Shown here: in pieces, positions 12,962 to 24,864 of the stretch
Position numbering within the stretch: the first letter of the stretch is position 1
Layout: every line of letters starts with the position of its first letter
DNA from: Dimorphilus gyrociliatus
Taxonomy: Eukaryota; Annelida; Polychaeta; Dinophilidae
Assembly (NCBI GenBank): GCA_904063045.1
Contig: CAJFCJ010000029.1
Span: forward strand, 372,001 to 436,000
Reading direction: 5' to 3'
Length of the DNA stretch: 64,000 nucleotides
The notes under the pieces: model-generated
Seen by the model: the letters and a program-made list of their open reading frames with translations, nothing else
The model's database searches: none
What the model was told of the DNA's origin: nothing
Position numbers and translations under genes: made by a program

Positions 12962-14988
12962 TCACAAAATCAGAGTGTGATGACCTTCATTCCTAAGTTC
13001 TTCACTAGACGACTGGGGGCGATCCACTTGAGGGATTTCCCGATATTTCTCTTCCTCTTCGTAAAATTCCATTGTTGCCCTTTTCTTTAAACCCGTTAAA
13101 ACAGTCATTACATCTGTTTCCCCGTCATTTCTTTGCAAATATAAAGTAATGTTTGCCACCGAAGCCGCCATTACAAAAATAAACGATACTCCACCGAGAT
13201 AGAATGCCCACCCATAGTTGTAAGCGAACACATCCTCTTCTCGTCCTCCATTGGGCTTTTTACGATGTGAAACTTCATCATTGACAGCTGATATGTAGAC
13301 AATTTTCCCCACTGCCATTACCAGAGCTTTAGAATACATAAAATAATATACTTTTCTTTTTATAGAAACAGTAAAAGTTGGAAGATTTACCTGAGAAAAT
13401 ATATAAAACTGCGCCCCCTATGGTTTTTGCGTCTCCTCTGGTATTCCCGATGGTGGCCAGTGCTATGGCTATGAATTCGAGCAACAGGCCAGCTATTATT
13501 ATAGGAGATGCCCGTCTTATAGATCCTGATTAGGTGTCAATAAGATAAGTTCTTCTAGCATACGTAAGGTCAGTTCCGAAAAGAATCAACTCACTATTGA
13601 TTGACATGGTGGTATCAGCACCATCAAATCGTTCGAAAGTCTGTCCGAAATAGCCTATAGTAAAGCACTGAGCCATGGGCATATCTGTAATTATTATTAT
13701 AATAAAACAAATAAACTAACAACACATAAAATTCGAGATAAAGAAAAGTAATCACTCAAGATTGAGAAAAGCATGAATAAGCAAAAATGTGCTATTTAGC
13801 AGCTTTTACATATTGTAATAAAACAAATAAAGTGGTAGAAAACGGTAAAGGTTTTAAAAGCAAGGAGATATCAGTAAGAATATGAAACGTATGGTATTTG
13901 CAATTGGATATGCGACAGGGAGTTTGTCGTGCTTTAGCTTGTCACTTGTACCAGACGTATAGAAAACAAAAGATCGGTCACGCATATGTGAACCTTAGTC
14001 AGCCTGGTTTTTAGAAATTCCCTACAGGTTTAAACCCATCACAAACAATTCAACTAACAAATAGCGCCTCTTGTTTGGCGATTGGTCACTGTTTTAATTA
14101 AATAACTTTACAATGCATCTCATTTTCATAAAAAGAAATCACATAAATATTCCAATTAATATAAATATCCCATAAATGTTTATGTAGTGTGCACAAAATT
14201 ATTAAACTATCTCTTTAATAAGGATAAACTGCAAATAATTACAGTCAAACCGCATAAAAGGTTTATTGAAGAGCGAAAGGGTTATGTGTTGAATACAGAA
14301 TGCTTACATTTTTTCTGAGGGGGTTTGGCTAGTGTAAAAGCTTATTAAATTCCCTGCTGATTATTATCTGTATACTTAAAAGGGATGCTGGGAAGAGAAA
14401 GTTTTTTTCCGCTGTATTAAAATAAATACAAACCCCAGATAGTATAAGTTACAAATGGAATATGCAGAAACACTCAGAAAAATTCCCAAAAGTACAACAT
14501 TCGCAACGTTGAAGCACTTATCGCGCTTTATTTGCACCGGATGTCGACGCGTAACCAAATTATAGGTTTAATTATTAAAAAGTGGTACTATTTTTTGCAT
14601 AAATACCGTAAGCAGCATGTGCTTCCAAATCCGTACTCCACCGATGCTTAATTAAACTGGAGAAAATACAAGTCCTCCATAAGCCAGAATGTAGCTTTAC
14701 TATTGTGGTTTGTATTAATGTCCGGTTTTGTTTATGTTGATGGATGACTGAAGTTATTTGCTCGGCTGGTAATTCCGTTGCTGTCGATAATGGAAGAAGA
14801 GGTTGTTCAACGGCTTGTGGTATTGATAATTCACGCAGTGCTTCCGTCGTATTTAACCAGTAATCTGTCGTAACGGCTAAAGATAAAGCTCCAACAGCTA
14901 AGAGTCCGAACACTAAAGAGAAGACTGACAGAAATCTGGCACTGCATTTTACTGCCATTCGAACCTGAAAAACAGCGGACGCTGCCAT
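12962..14988 (-). CDS. Stargazin-family TARP (CACNG5/7-like), 4 exons
   Basis: Minus-strand exons are 14988-14607, 13684-13595, 13525-13391 and 13326-12962. All junctions are phase 1 and give 323 residues. TM1 (FGLLAVGALSLAVTTDYWL) is followed by an extracellular loop with NxT sites and the family motif HSGLWRTC. Exon 2 brings a second cysteine and the MPM string seen in gamma-5/7. TM2 (PIIIAGLLLEFIAIALATIG) and TM3 follow. The last exon has VYISAVNDEV, YNYGW and TM4 (VSFIFVMAASVANITLYL), matching the YISSINDE...YGWSF signature of gamma-5/gamma-7. Relatives are auxiliary subunits of AMPA receptors and calcium channels. The C-terminal TLIL could be a class II PDZ ligand, not the class I ligand of stargazin. 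An inner ATG at 14958 directly follows a TTTTTCAG acceptor-like string, so the true start may be there with a 5' UTR exon upstream. Introns are 922, 69 and 64 bp. Confidence 0.88.
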
Positions 14989-17900
14989 GCTGGATGCGTA
15001 TCGTAAACTGCGACAAACCTCCCACCGTCGATAGACGGCAGCGTTCTACGAGCACCAAACATATACTAAATGCGTGTGTGTGTGCAAAGAGTTTTTATTA
15101 ATATAAATAACTCGACTATAAATATGTATATGCGTGTGTATGGAAAGGGAATTTCTTCCTCAGAGACCAAAGGAAAGGTCGTTAGTAGATGAATATAATA
15201 ATGTTAACGGCGTTAAATCGATCAAAGTCTATTATGAGTGTTTTTGACTGTATTGTTTTTCTTTACTCCTACTTTTATTTTCCTTCTCATTTTTCATAAC
15301 CTCGACCAAATATTTCACCTTATTTCTCAATTACAACATTTCACATTGAAGGAAATAACCCCTTTTCCACATTTGATTCCATGATCGAGAACTCACACGC
15401 GATTTCCGTTGCAATACAGTCTAGGATTACAAATAAGCTCTACTAATAGAATGCATAGGCCGTCTCTTCTGAACGACTGGCCCTTCTAGCATGATTGCGC
15501 ATTGCGGATATATCTGATTCAGTTCGATTAATATGCACTTTTCCAATTAGGTTTGGTGCGAACTGTATTTATATTCTCTTATTTCCATTCGGTAATGGTT
15601 TGGGAGAAAACGAGTATGAACCGTATATTTGGAGACGATGAATTTTTCTTATTAAGCGCCATCTGTCGGTTTCAAATAAGTCATAAATTCATTTGTCTGG
15701 AAAAATTACGTATTCATAAAACTTATTAGTAGTTCTATTAATATGCTTTTATGCGATTTAATCATCTTTCTATAACAGTTGATGGACAAGCGATTAACAT
15801 TTGATGAATGATCCTGATGCTCATCATAAAATGTGCAACCTAGCTCTAAGAGATAGATATTAACGACATACGATACCTTTACAATTCCTTGTTGTCTCCT
15901 GATTTCCGTTCTGTGACTTTCTGACCTTTAGGGAACAGTTTTAAGAATTTGGGCGAGGAACGCTTATCACCATTTCACAAAGGAATTACTTAATTTCTGT
16001 AAAAACTTGAAAAATAATATCCGGTCGAATATATTCTATATTACGTAATATGAATTTCCTTACAATTTACAACCGGAATAATACCTTAATCGTTAAAAAT
16101 GGAAAGCTTTCATAGCAAGTTTTCCACTAAATAATAACTCTTATAACATAATAACTTTGTGGTTTGAATAATAAGGGACGAGAGGGTGGAAAATATTGTT
16201 TATTAGTTGTAATTTACACGGGAAGGTCATAAATGATAGTTAGAGAGAATGAGTAGACAATGAGTAGGTTTATAAAAGATGAGGTTTCCTGTAATTGGTC
16301 CTTTGAAGCTGTTGTTCCAGCCAAGCTATATTATTCTCTCTTTTGACTGTTTACTAAAAATTTTAACTTAAATCGCTCTATTCTCTATTAATCAAGTTAG
16401 TCTATCTCTGTCTCTTCTCCTCTTTTTTTACATTTCTATTTCTTACCTCAAGCCACACGAAAAGGACAATAAAAAAACATTAATTTAGTTAAAATTCGAT
16501 TCTTCTTCCCTTTTTGCAAATTACCTTTCCCGGGGTGGGTTCATGTAAATGCAATTCATCACTTAGCTGTAGTTAACAAATTAAAAAACGGTAGTCTTTA
16601 AACATTGTAATTCTTTTTTATTTTAGCAGATGCTTTTTCTAAATATCATGGGACAAATTAGGAATGAGATACAAAGAAAGGACATACTTTTCAAGACTTT
16701 CCTACTAATGTCGAAATTAAGATCAAGTATCTCTTATGAGTTCATATTCCATTATCTGTCCTGTTAGTTTACCAGTCGTTAAATCTAGAATTTTCGACTT
16801 TTAAAACCTAGTGTGAGATTTCATTCTTGATTTACTCGCAAACTGAGATACTATTAAAAGATATTAAAAGTATAGTGATTCAATTAGTTTATAATTAGCC
16901 TTCGTTGTCTGTCTAACAAAAGAACATTGAGAGACAAAAAACCGGGATCAGTTATAAATAATTCCATAACAGGCAAAAAATCCCAACAAAGATTTTACCA
17001 TTAATATAACGCCATCTAGTATATAAATAGAGCTTAAGGGGAACGCCGCCTGTGGGGTTGACAGGTTACTAGGCTGGACTCTCCAATGTGAAACAATGTA
17101 TGAGGAAAGGATTATAGAAAGAGAGCGCAACAGTGGCGGCAATAAATGATTAATCACGGCGTAACTCGTTGAGCGCGCATTAGACAGCCCCCTATCAATT
17201 TGCAGTTAGCGTTCAATAAACATTATGTTTGCGGTTTTTAGCTTAGGTAACAACGTGTCCAATAGTTACTATACATAATTATTCAAACTAAAGCATCCCG
17301 AAGAATGCGTTTAATAACCGTCTTGTACAACGCGAGTACGGAAACACTTCTATGGTTTCGACATTCTACTAGACGAGTAGACGTCCTTGTAAATGTATAT
17401 TACGTATAAAATATATTCCTTCATATGCATTTTTATATTTATATTTATAAGTAATATATATATATACAACTGATATGTATACGGTAACGCTCGTCTTGTG
17501 TATACAGTATATACTGCATCTTTACGACGCCTAATATCAATAGAATGTCTCACAAATCTACCGACATATTGCCGACTCACGATTCGCGGCAATGTACTGT
17601 AAATTGCGGTTGACTCGTTACAATATAAACAGACGGCAAACAGCAATATACTGGAAAACTTCGTGTCAAACGGGGCTTCGCAATATGAACGCCTACCGCT
17701 CATTATATTAGTCATTGTTCTACGGATAGTCAGTTTATCACGTTCTTTTTGCCGCTGGCTCGACCGCAAATAAGACAAAAAATCCTCGCTTGCGCCTATA
17801 TATCTAATGATTATACGCCTAATCTTGCCTACTCGAAACGATTCCTATAGGCCTAATAAAAGCGGCGGTCGCCTACTGCTTTCAACGTTTCCGAGGAGTT

Positions 17901-18638
17901 GCTCATGAATAAACGGCGTCTCGTAAAGCAAATTCCGCACTTTTTGTTGAACGGTACCGGAGTTTTTATGTATGCTTTAGCCGACTACGCATTGCCCGAG
18001 ACGTCGGGCGTCACTCGGCGATTAAAACGAAAACAAATCAGACGGCCGTTCGTCGCTAATGGCATTAAGTTAGATTAACGAAGCCAGACTTTTTTCAACG
18101 TCACCTGTATTCGACAGACCTCCTACGACTATATAGGAAGCAAGCGTCTAAGGAACGCATTAGAAACGCTTTTAGTTTGTTCCATTTGCAAATTGTTGCG
18201 CGCTTCCTGATGTGTTCTGCAATGTATTGCTGTACCGGGCAGTCTTTGACAGCTTAATGGCACACACGTCATACTGTTTACCTGCTCCACTTATTCGAGC
18301 TCGGGAATCCGCAACGTTTTCGAAACTTGACTCGGGCCTATATTAGACGCTACGCGCGTTCGACAATAGACGCCACGTGACCCGTGTCCCTGAAGACATA
18401 GCGGAAATGAAAGTTCTCTACAGGTAGCCAATCTATATCCTCAATTCCATTAATATCTGCACATAAATACTGCGCGCTTTCATATATGACTATTGTCCGG
18501 CTAAGCTAAGCGCCTTACATCACACTGCAAGATTGCTGTATTGACGCCTCGCATTGATTGCCAGGTGCGTCATGCTTCAATAGCCACACCACGTGGCGCT
18601 TCGGACGTCTAAAAGGCGTCATTTGGAGGCGGCGAAAG
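14989..18638. other. Intergenic spacer between TARP and nerfin genes
   Basis: A divergent spacer holding the upstream regions of both flanking genes. No coding exon is recognised. AGATGGCG elements in minus orientation lie at 15657-15664 and 17010-17017, with a TAGGCCTA site at 17848-17855 and several TAGACGC strings around 18345-18372. The last kilobase is richer in GC and CpG than the rest, consistent with promoter DNA of the nerfin gene. Confidence 0.6.
18428..18469 (+). promoter_or_regulatory. CCAAT and TATA-like elements of the nerfin/INSM gene
   Basis: GTAGCCAATC contains a CCAAT box (18428-18432). An ATAAATA string (18463-18469) follows 31 bases later. Their spacing, about 170-210 bases before the start codon, suits a core promoter. 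This is inference from motif and position. Confidence 0.4.
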
Positions 18639-19544
18639 ATGCCGAGAGCTTTACTTTTCAAGCGGTCGCATTTTCGATCTTGGAGAAAGAGCGAAACTTC
18701 TGAAGAAGATAGTCAACTGCAGTTGCAACTTTTACAATGTTCATCTCCAGATTCCGGCTACGGAAAAAGTCCTTGTTCCGATGATATTTCACCTTTATCA
18801 CCGGTACACACTACACCGTCTGTCAGAACTGCTGCAACAACCCCTCCTCAAAGTTCTTTGGCGAAGAAAAAGGGTAAGTCAAAAGTTTGCCGGAAGCTGC
18901 AATTCGAGACATCCTCTCCAGTGTCTGGAACTATAATCAGATCGATAGACGATCCTTCGATCGGACAAATCGTTAGTGGCGATATCGATACCAATTTGAA
19001 TTGGGTTTCGGTTACTGCTGAAGCAAGAGCGGAATTGGCGAGAATCGAAAACAAGTTGGGCGATTATACGTGTCAATTGTGCAGGGAAAAGTATACTGAC
19101 GCATTCGATTTAGCGCAACACCGTTGTTCTTGTATAGTTCACGTTGAGTACAAGTGCCCAGAATGCGACAAAGTGTTCAACTGCCCGGCAAATTTGGCGT
19201 CTCATCGGCGCTGGCATCGTCCCAAACAGCAGCAAACAACTACACCGTCAAATCAGGATGATCAGGAGGCGCAATTCGAATGTTCTGAATGTGGAAAAAA
19301 ATTCAGAAGAGCAGCCTATTTACGTAAGCATTCTTTTACCCACTCGACAGAGCCATCATCTGGTTCATCGTACGCCTGTCCAACATGCGGTAGACTATTT
19401 AAGACTACTGCATTACGGGATAAGCACGCAGTATCGGCTCACTCTACCCAACCTCCTTGGATTCGTTCTACGTCACCTGGCTCTCTTATTCAACAAGTGT
19501 GCGATGCTACGTTCAATCAATCAAATCTGTTTCACTGCTGCTAA
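18639..19544 (+). CDS. nerfin: Nerfin/INSM family zinc-finger repressor
   Basis: A single-exon gene of 301 residues. I chose the ATG at 18639 because it opens with MPRALLFKR, a SNAG repressor motif (MPRxFLVK in INSM1) that must be N-terminal; the open frame extends further 5' without it. An acidic and Ser/Pro-rich region follows. Zinc finger 1 (C145, C148, H161, C163) and finger 2 (173-193, CPECDKVFNCPANLASHRRWH with its last residue at 193) are nearly identical to the INSM/nerfin fingers. Finger 3 (about 224-242, CGKKFRRAAYLRKH) and finger 4 (about 257-278) follow. The C-terminus VCDATFNQSNLFHCC looks like a broken remnant of INSM finger 5. The family drives neuronal and neuroendocrine differentiation in the nucleus, often downstream of achaete-scute factors. 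Family call is firm; nerfin versus INSM naming is not. Confidence 0.9.
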   Translation: MPRALLFKRSHFRSWRKSETSEEDSQLQLQLLQCSSPDSGYGKSPCSDDISPLSPVHTTPSVRTAATTPPQSSLAKKKGKSKVCRKLQFETSSPVSGTIIRSIDDPSIGQIVSGDIDTNLNWVSVTAEARAELARIENKLGDYTCQLCREKYTDAFDLAQHRCSCIVHVEYKCPECDKVFNCPANLASHRRWHRPKQQQTTTPSNQDDQEAQFECSECGKKFRRAAYLRKHSFTHSTEPSSGSSYACPTCGRLFKTTALRDKHAVSAHSTQPPWIRSTSPGSLIQQVCDATFNQSNLFHCC

Positions 19545-19638
19545 ATTAAAAAAAAGACATATATATGAAGAGAAAATGAAATGAAGACCGAGACTAGTCA
19601 TATATACTGTACATGTATGTAAATTTGTGTATGTATAA

Positions 19639-19674
<36 letters not shown>

Positions 19675-22645
19675 GTATACATATATAGATATAAGCATTT
19701 ACACTTATTTACATATGTCTATCCATACATATGTATATATATACGTCTATATCTTAACGTTTCTTGCATTTATATTGTATTATATATATACATATATACA
19801 AAGATCGTATGTATATATATATGTATTCCTTAAATTAATTTGTATATTTATATACGATATACTATATTTATGATTGTTTTATTATTCTCGCTCGTTCCTC
19901 TAGTCCAAAAATGTTAATATGCTTTTAAGAAAAGAAAACAGGAATAAAAATCTGTACAAGTGTCGTACTTTCACATTGCAGTACAGCCCAGCAAATTCTT
20001 TGTGTATGGAACATGTGTATGTGGAACAATGCGCATTAGAAGCACGTGCCAGCACGCACCTGGCCCTTCGAATACAAAGAGCGACGCACTTTTATTCAAC
20101 AAAGACTCCCGCTCCGGAGCGCGTGCTCCCATTCAATATGGCGGCCGTTTACTTTTCGGCAGAAACGCCGTCTTCAAAGGACCCGAGAGAGTCACGTGAC
20201 TAACATTAGTTAATTGGCACGGTCAATCTGAAGTGAAGACGAGCGCATTTAGAAGTAAAGTACAGACGACGTTCTGGCGCTAATAGTACAGGTGACATTC
20301 AGCATCGGCTCTTCTGAAGTGACGACTAAACGGAAAAAGACGCTCGTGTGACGCGTCGGCAGGAAGTAACGCCTGTGGTGAAGCTTCTAACTCGCTTTCT
20401 TTCATCGTAATTACACTCAGAAAAATATATACGCCTTTATAATATTCGGATTTTTTTCACAGACAAAAAGAGTAAAAATTTTCCTAGGGCTAACTGTCCA
20501 CCTGTAAAGAGGGGAAGGGGAAAATTGAGCAAACTATTGTAGCGCACCTCATCAATATTTGACCAGCTGCAACACATCACAGCTAATCGTCAATCATTGC
20601 CGACACGCAACATTGTATTCTTTTTTTGTTTTCCAAAGGTATAAAAGAACTCCTTTCTCAGGCATTTTGACACCGCGTCGCGTAAAACAATGTTGTATTT
20701 TTTCAACACGTTCCCTTTCTCCTTATTCAAACGTACACTGTGCAAGAAAAGAAACGCCCGCGCGACAATCATTGTATAGATTGTAAGCTTATAAGCAAAA
20801 GTTTACAAAGCTTAATATTTACACTGTATGCTCTAATTAATCGAACAGGGCTTTTGTAAACAACGCATTCGGGCACTAATAGTCGTTATAATTTCACTGT
20901 CTACTGTCTAATGTCTATATTTACATATTTATTTCTTAAGAGATGCTTGTAAGCTTTATTCACATATGTCAGATTTATATACATATGTATATACATGTAT
21001 ATATATATGTATATGTTTAGTTATTTATTTGTGTATATAAATACAGATATCTACAAATATATAAAAACTAATATACATAAGTATATATCTATATATTTAT
21101 ATATACAGACATACATATATACAGAGACAGAGAGACAGAAGTATTTGGATATTTGGATATGTGCTCTGTGCTTCTACGTGTTCATCAAAGACACGCTTTT
21201 TTTATTCTTCTATTAAACGTATATAAAACAGCCAATAATCATTTGAAACTGACTTAATCCTTGTATTTTGAGTAGAATAGAGGTCAGATTGAATTCTATG
21301 CAGAATAATTGTCATTCGTCCGAGTAGATAAACGGTGTTGATAATAAGACTTAAGCTTATTATATATATGTCCAATAGATGGCACCATAAGACAAATAAA
21401 ATCTGTACATTTGTTAATAACATTTAGATCAGACTCACAAAGTATATGAATGTTTCAGTTATGATTGAAATTATAGTAATAATTTATGGTTAACAAATGT
21501 TACGAGATTCATGCATTAGAGAATGAATAGGTTGAGTAAATTCAGTATATTTATATATATATATATATATACTGTATATATATATGATATAAAGTTTTCT
21601 ATTGTTTATACTTGACGGAATAGTTTAGCTTAAAATGTAAGTGCATATACTGTTCTATAAAACTCAACGGGTATTTACAAATAGCCTCTTACTTGTAAAG
21701 AGTTTTATAAAGTACGAAATTACGGTAAAGATCTATTTTTAAACTAGATTTGGGATTCACATTTAACTATTCCACTGAATAAACACATTAGCCTCACTTC
21801 TTCTTTTTCTTGTTGCCTCTTGTAATTTTTTTTTCTTAAGTTTTTATGTTTTTTACGTCGGGAGAGATCATAATTTATAGGCCATAAACAATTCTTGGTA
21901 AACAAAAAAAAATATTTATTATAGCAATCAACAGATATATGTGAATATATGATAGATGGACCATAGAATTTCTATTTATTTATGGATAATATTCAAATTA
22001 ATATTTTAATAGGTTTCTAAATAATCATTAAATATTATATTTAAAAATAGTAAAGCATCATCTCTTCTTCAATATTTTCTTATTATAAACTTCAGCCATT
22101 ACTGATGTAGTATGAAAGGTACACACTATAAATGCTTGACAAACAGTATTTAACGAGTTTCGTTTAAGAAGAAGACGAACAGAATAAGAAGGATATCGTA
22201 TTGGAGAAAGTTAAATAAAACCATCACAAAAGATAGATAACGAAGTCTTTTTTTTTTCAATTCATGTTTATTCCACCTTTGTTCTTTTTGAAAACGACCA
22301 TTTAGTACATTTAACATAGTATAGTACTAGTCTATGCCAAAAAAATTTCCATGATGCTAATCCTACTGTTGTAAAATATGCATACTGTAAACAAAGCTGT
22401 ACCAATACTATATGGTTAAGAGTGCTTATTATATCTTACTGTATACACGTTGATTAGTGCTCTAACTGGGATAAAAGTGCCAGGTAAGCGGTCACATAGT
22501 CAGTTATAATATGCAGGCAGCATAGATATGGATATATAAATATATACATGTAATATAGTATATGCAAAACATTGAACACCAATTCGGGTACACATACAAA
22601 AGAACGAGTACACGCGGGGGGTTTTGTTGTGAACTCTTCCTTCTT
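19545..22645. other. Intergenic spacer between nerfin and synaptotagmin 4
   Basis: The 3' regions of two convergent genes. It is rich in TA-type simple sequence (19613-19860, 20960-21120, 21550-21590) that opens spurious Tyr/Ile-rich frames. A short GC-richer patch at 20030-20350 holds a YY1-like AATATGGCGGCC (about 20136-20147). A GTCAATCA site lies at 20589-20596 and a TAGATGGCACC variant near 21376. No exon is recognised. Confidence 0.6.
19638..19670. repeat. (TA)n microsatellite in the nerfin 3' region
   Basis: About 30 bases of TA alternation some 95 bases after the stop codon, within a wider stretch of degenerate TA/TG simple sequence. Confidence 0.85.
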
Positions 22646-24390
22646 CTATTCTTTTAGCTTATGCCATTCAGCAATTTGTTTTCTGGGGCAATTGATAACC
22701 TCATTCCAATGTCTCGATTCAGATTCTCCATCAATATGACCGCCCAGTTCCAACTTACCAATTACATCGTTCTTCGTCATTCTGTCCCAGTCCAACATGC
22801 TATTTTTATATAAAAAATTCATTTAAGTTCTCTCTAGGGTATTTATTCCTAATAATGTTACCTAAATTCAAGTGAGATGTTCTGCAGTCCTTCATTCGTG
22901 GGAACATCGAAGAGAAACGATTCATTAAAAACAGGATTCAAAGTTCTTTTCTTCACGTGAGTCTTCTTTTTAGCAATTCTTTGACCGTTATAAAGCAGAT
23001 AGATCTTCACATATGGATCTGGCCGGGGGTAAAATCGATAAGAAAGCATCATCTATATTTAGATAGTAAAAGGAAACCAATCCATTTGTACTTACCAGAT
23101 AACCCAGTTATATCCATCTTTGGTAGATCCCTCGCCTTTAGAACAACAACAGTAAGACGATTAGCAGCTGGTTGGTAGCATAAAGATACCAACATTTCTC
23201 CTCTATATCCATCGCTCTGCAGCTATAAAAAGAGGGATATTATTAAAAATTAGAAACTAAAACGTATGAATAGAGAGTGGAATGGGATAGAGAAAATCGA
23301 ATAAATAATTTTGTTTAGAGCTTTACGGTCCGCGAATTAATATAAAAAAGTACTCTAGTAACGCAGATAAATTATAAATAGCAGTTTACTAACCTTTAAT
23401 TGCCTCGGAACAACTTCCTTGCAAACTTCAACTTCCTTTTCGCTTAGGTCAACTGATGCCAACGGGTACAGAACTTCTCCAATGATGTGGTCTCGAGAAT
23501 AACGGTCAAAGCTTAGAACTACAAAGTGGAGAATTGTCTTCGGTATTTGAGCTTCCTCAATGCCATAGAAAGAAAATATCTCGTCATACGTAGGATTATG
23601 AGTCTTACGTAAAACGCGGGTCTTGACTTTGTGTTTCTTTTCGGGTAACAGTTGTAGCTTTATGTAGGGGTCGCAGGTTACTGGACCGGAAGCATCTCCG
23701 GATTTATTTTCAGGAAGAGCTAAGTCCTTGGCGCCTTGTACATTCACTACGATGGCTGTTTTACACTTATCATATTCGACAACGAAAGAAATGGCGCCAA
23801 GAGTTGTCTTTTTCAAATCGTCTTCTTCTTTTTCTCTGTACCTTTCGTCCTTTTCAGTGGGTGACAATTTGTTTTTATCATCTTTGTCATCATAATCTTT
23901 CTTCATTCTGACAACGTTTCTCGAGGGAGCTAGAGGATTTTGAGGTGACGTTGCCGGAGACCTCACATCCGGCGTCTTACTCCTTGGTAGGTTTGTCGTT
24001 GGGCTACGTTTAAGGAATCCCTTTTCTGCTTTAGATGCAGCAGAATCCTTAACCTTGCGCCTAAAGACATCCGAAAGGCTTGAGGGACGTCCTGGACTTC
24101 CCGGTGAGGATCGTTTCTTAACTAGCTTGTAAGTACAAACGGAAAGTGTACCGATAACGACCACCACCCCGAGGACGATCCCTCCTATGGCTGCCCAGTG
24201 GGCTGTAAACGTTAAGAAAATATTAGAGAAAGTGAGAATTTGAGAATATGAAGAATTATTATTGCGACAATGCGTGGGCGAATAAGAGAGAACTGTAAAG
24301 GTCGAAATGGGAGGGGCAAAAATCATAGATAAATTTGATGATTCTCTTACCTGGAGTGTTGGCCACCAATTGTTCGTCAACTACCACCAT
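22646..24390 (-). CDS. syt4: Synaptotagmin 4/11 family protein, 5 exons
   Basis: Minus-strand exons are 24390-24351, 24202-23394, 23222-23096, 23018-22862 and 22799-22646, giving 428 residues in frame. A short luminal N-terminus ([13 protein letters not shown]) precedes one membrane span (about 15-38). A basic Ser/Pro linker and an acidic Lys/Glu/Asp stretch follow. C2A (about 148-265) carries [12 protein letters not shown] and FYGI, diagnostic of Syt4/Syt11. C2B (about 284-420) ends in the C-terminal WHKL tail typical of synaptotagmins. C2A has the Ser substitution of this subfamily (LSFDRYS), and also His where most members have Asp (SRDH), so it probably does not bind calcium. C2B keeps all five acidic ligands (MDITG, SDPY, LDWD, KND). 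Family proteins act in dense-core vesicle and retrograde secretion in neurons. Introns are 148, 171, 77 and 62 bp. Confidence 0.93.
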
Positions 24391-24864
24391 TCTTGGGTAA
24401 GAATTTAGTGTAGATCACCCAAATCTACAGCCATATGGCAACAAAATATCGACCGATGACGTAGTCGACGCAGCTGAAATATAGAAGTGACGCTCAGCGT
24501 CTACCAACCAATCCGATTAAGACGATAGATGGCGCGACATCTGGCATAAATAATCATTCATTGATTCTTTTTCATCCTTCCAAGACTTGTTATTCTTTCT
24601 ATCAATCTCTCCCTTATTTGCGTAAATCTTTCCCGCTCCCCCTTTTAGTATTTCCTACGTTATCCGTTAGATGTCACTTGTTAATCCGTTTGATGTCGCT
24701 TCATTCGTTGAAGATATACTGTAATAGAAAAGTAACACTCGCAGCCGTTCGCCCGAATAGGTGAGGTGAATCGGATATAAAAAATAGGAATTTTTCGATA
24801 TAGAAAAACGATGTAAAAGGGCAGAAATCGAAGATTAATTGGAAAACTATTGCCAGACTGCAAC
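24391..24864. promoter_or_regulatory. Bidirectional promoter region, Syt4 / tolloid
   Basis: Only 474 bp separate the two divergent start codons, so both 5' UTRs and promoters must share it unless non-coding first exons lie further away. It contains GCGTCTA (24497-24503), a CCAAT box (24508-24512), AGATGGCGC (24527-24535) and an ATAAATA string (24546-24552) facing tolloid. Confidence 0.55.

Noticed and set aside
14376-14558. Hydrophobic 60-codon minus-strand frame inside the first TARP intron, considered as a TARP exon
   Set aside because: The exons at 14607 and 13684 join in phase 1 and give the expected TARP sequence without it; its sequence does not match any TARP segment.
18558-18638. 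Upstream extension of the nerfin/INSM frame
   Set aside because: The SNAG motif must be at the N-terminus, so the ATG at 18639 is the start.
19613-19873. Tyr/Ile-rich frames in the nerfin 3' region
   Set aside because: They are translations of TA/TG microsatellite sequence.
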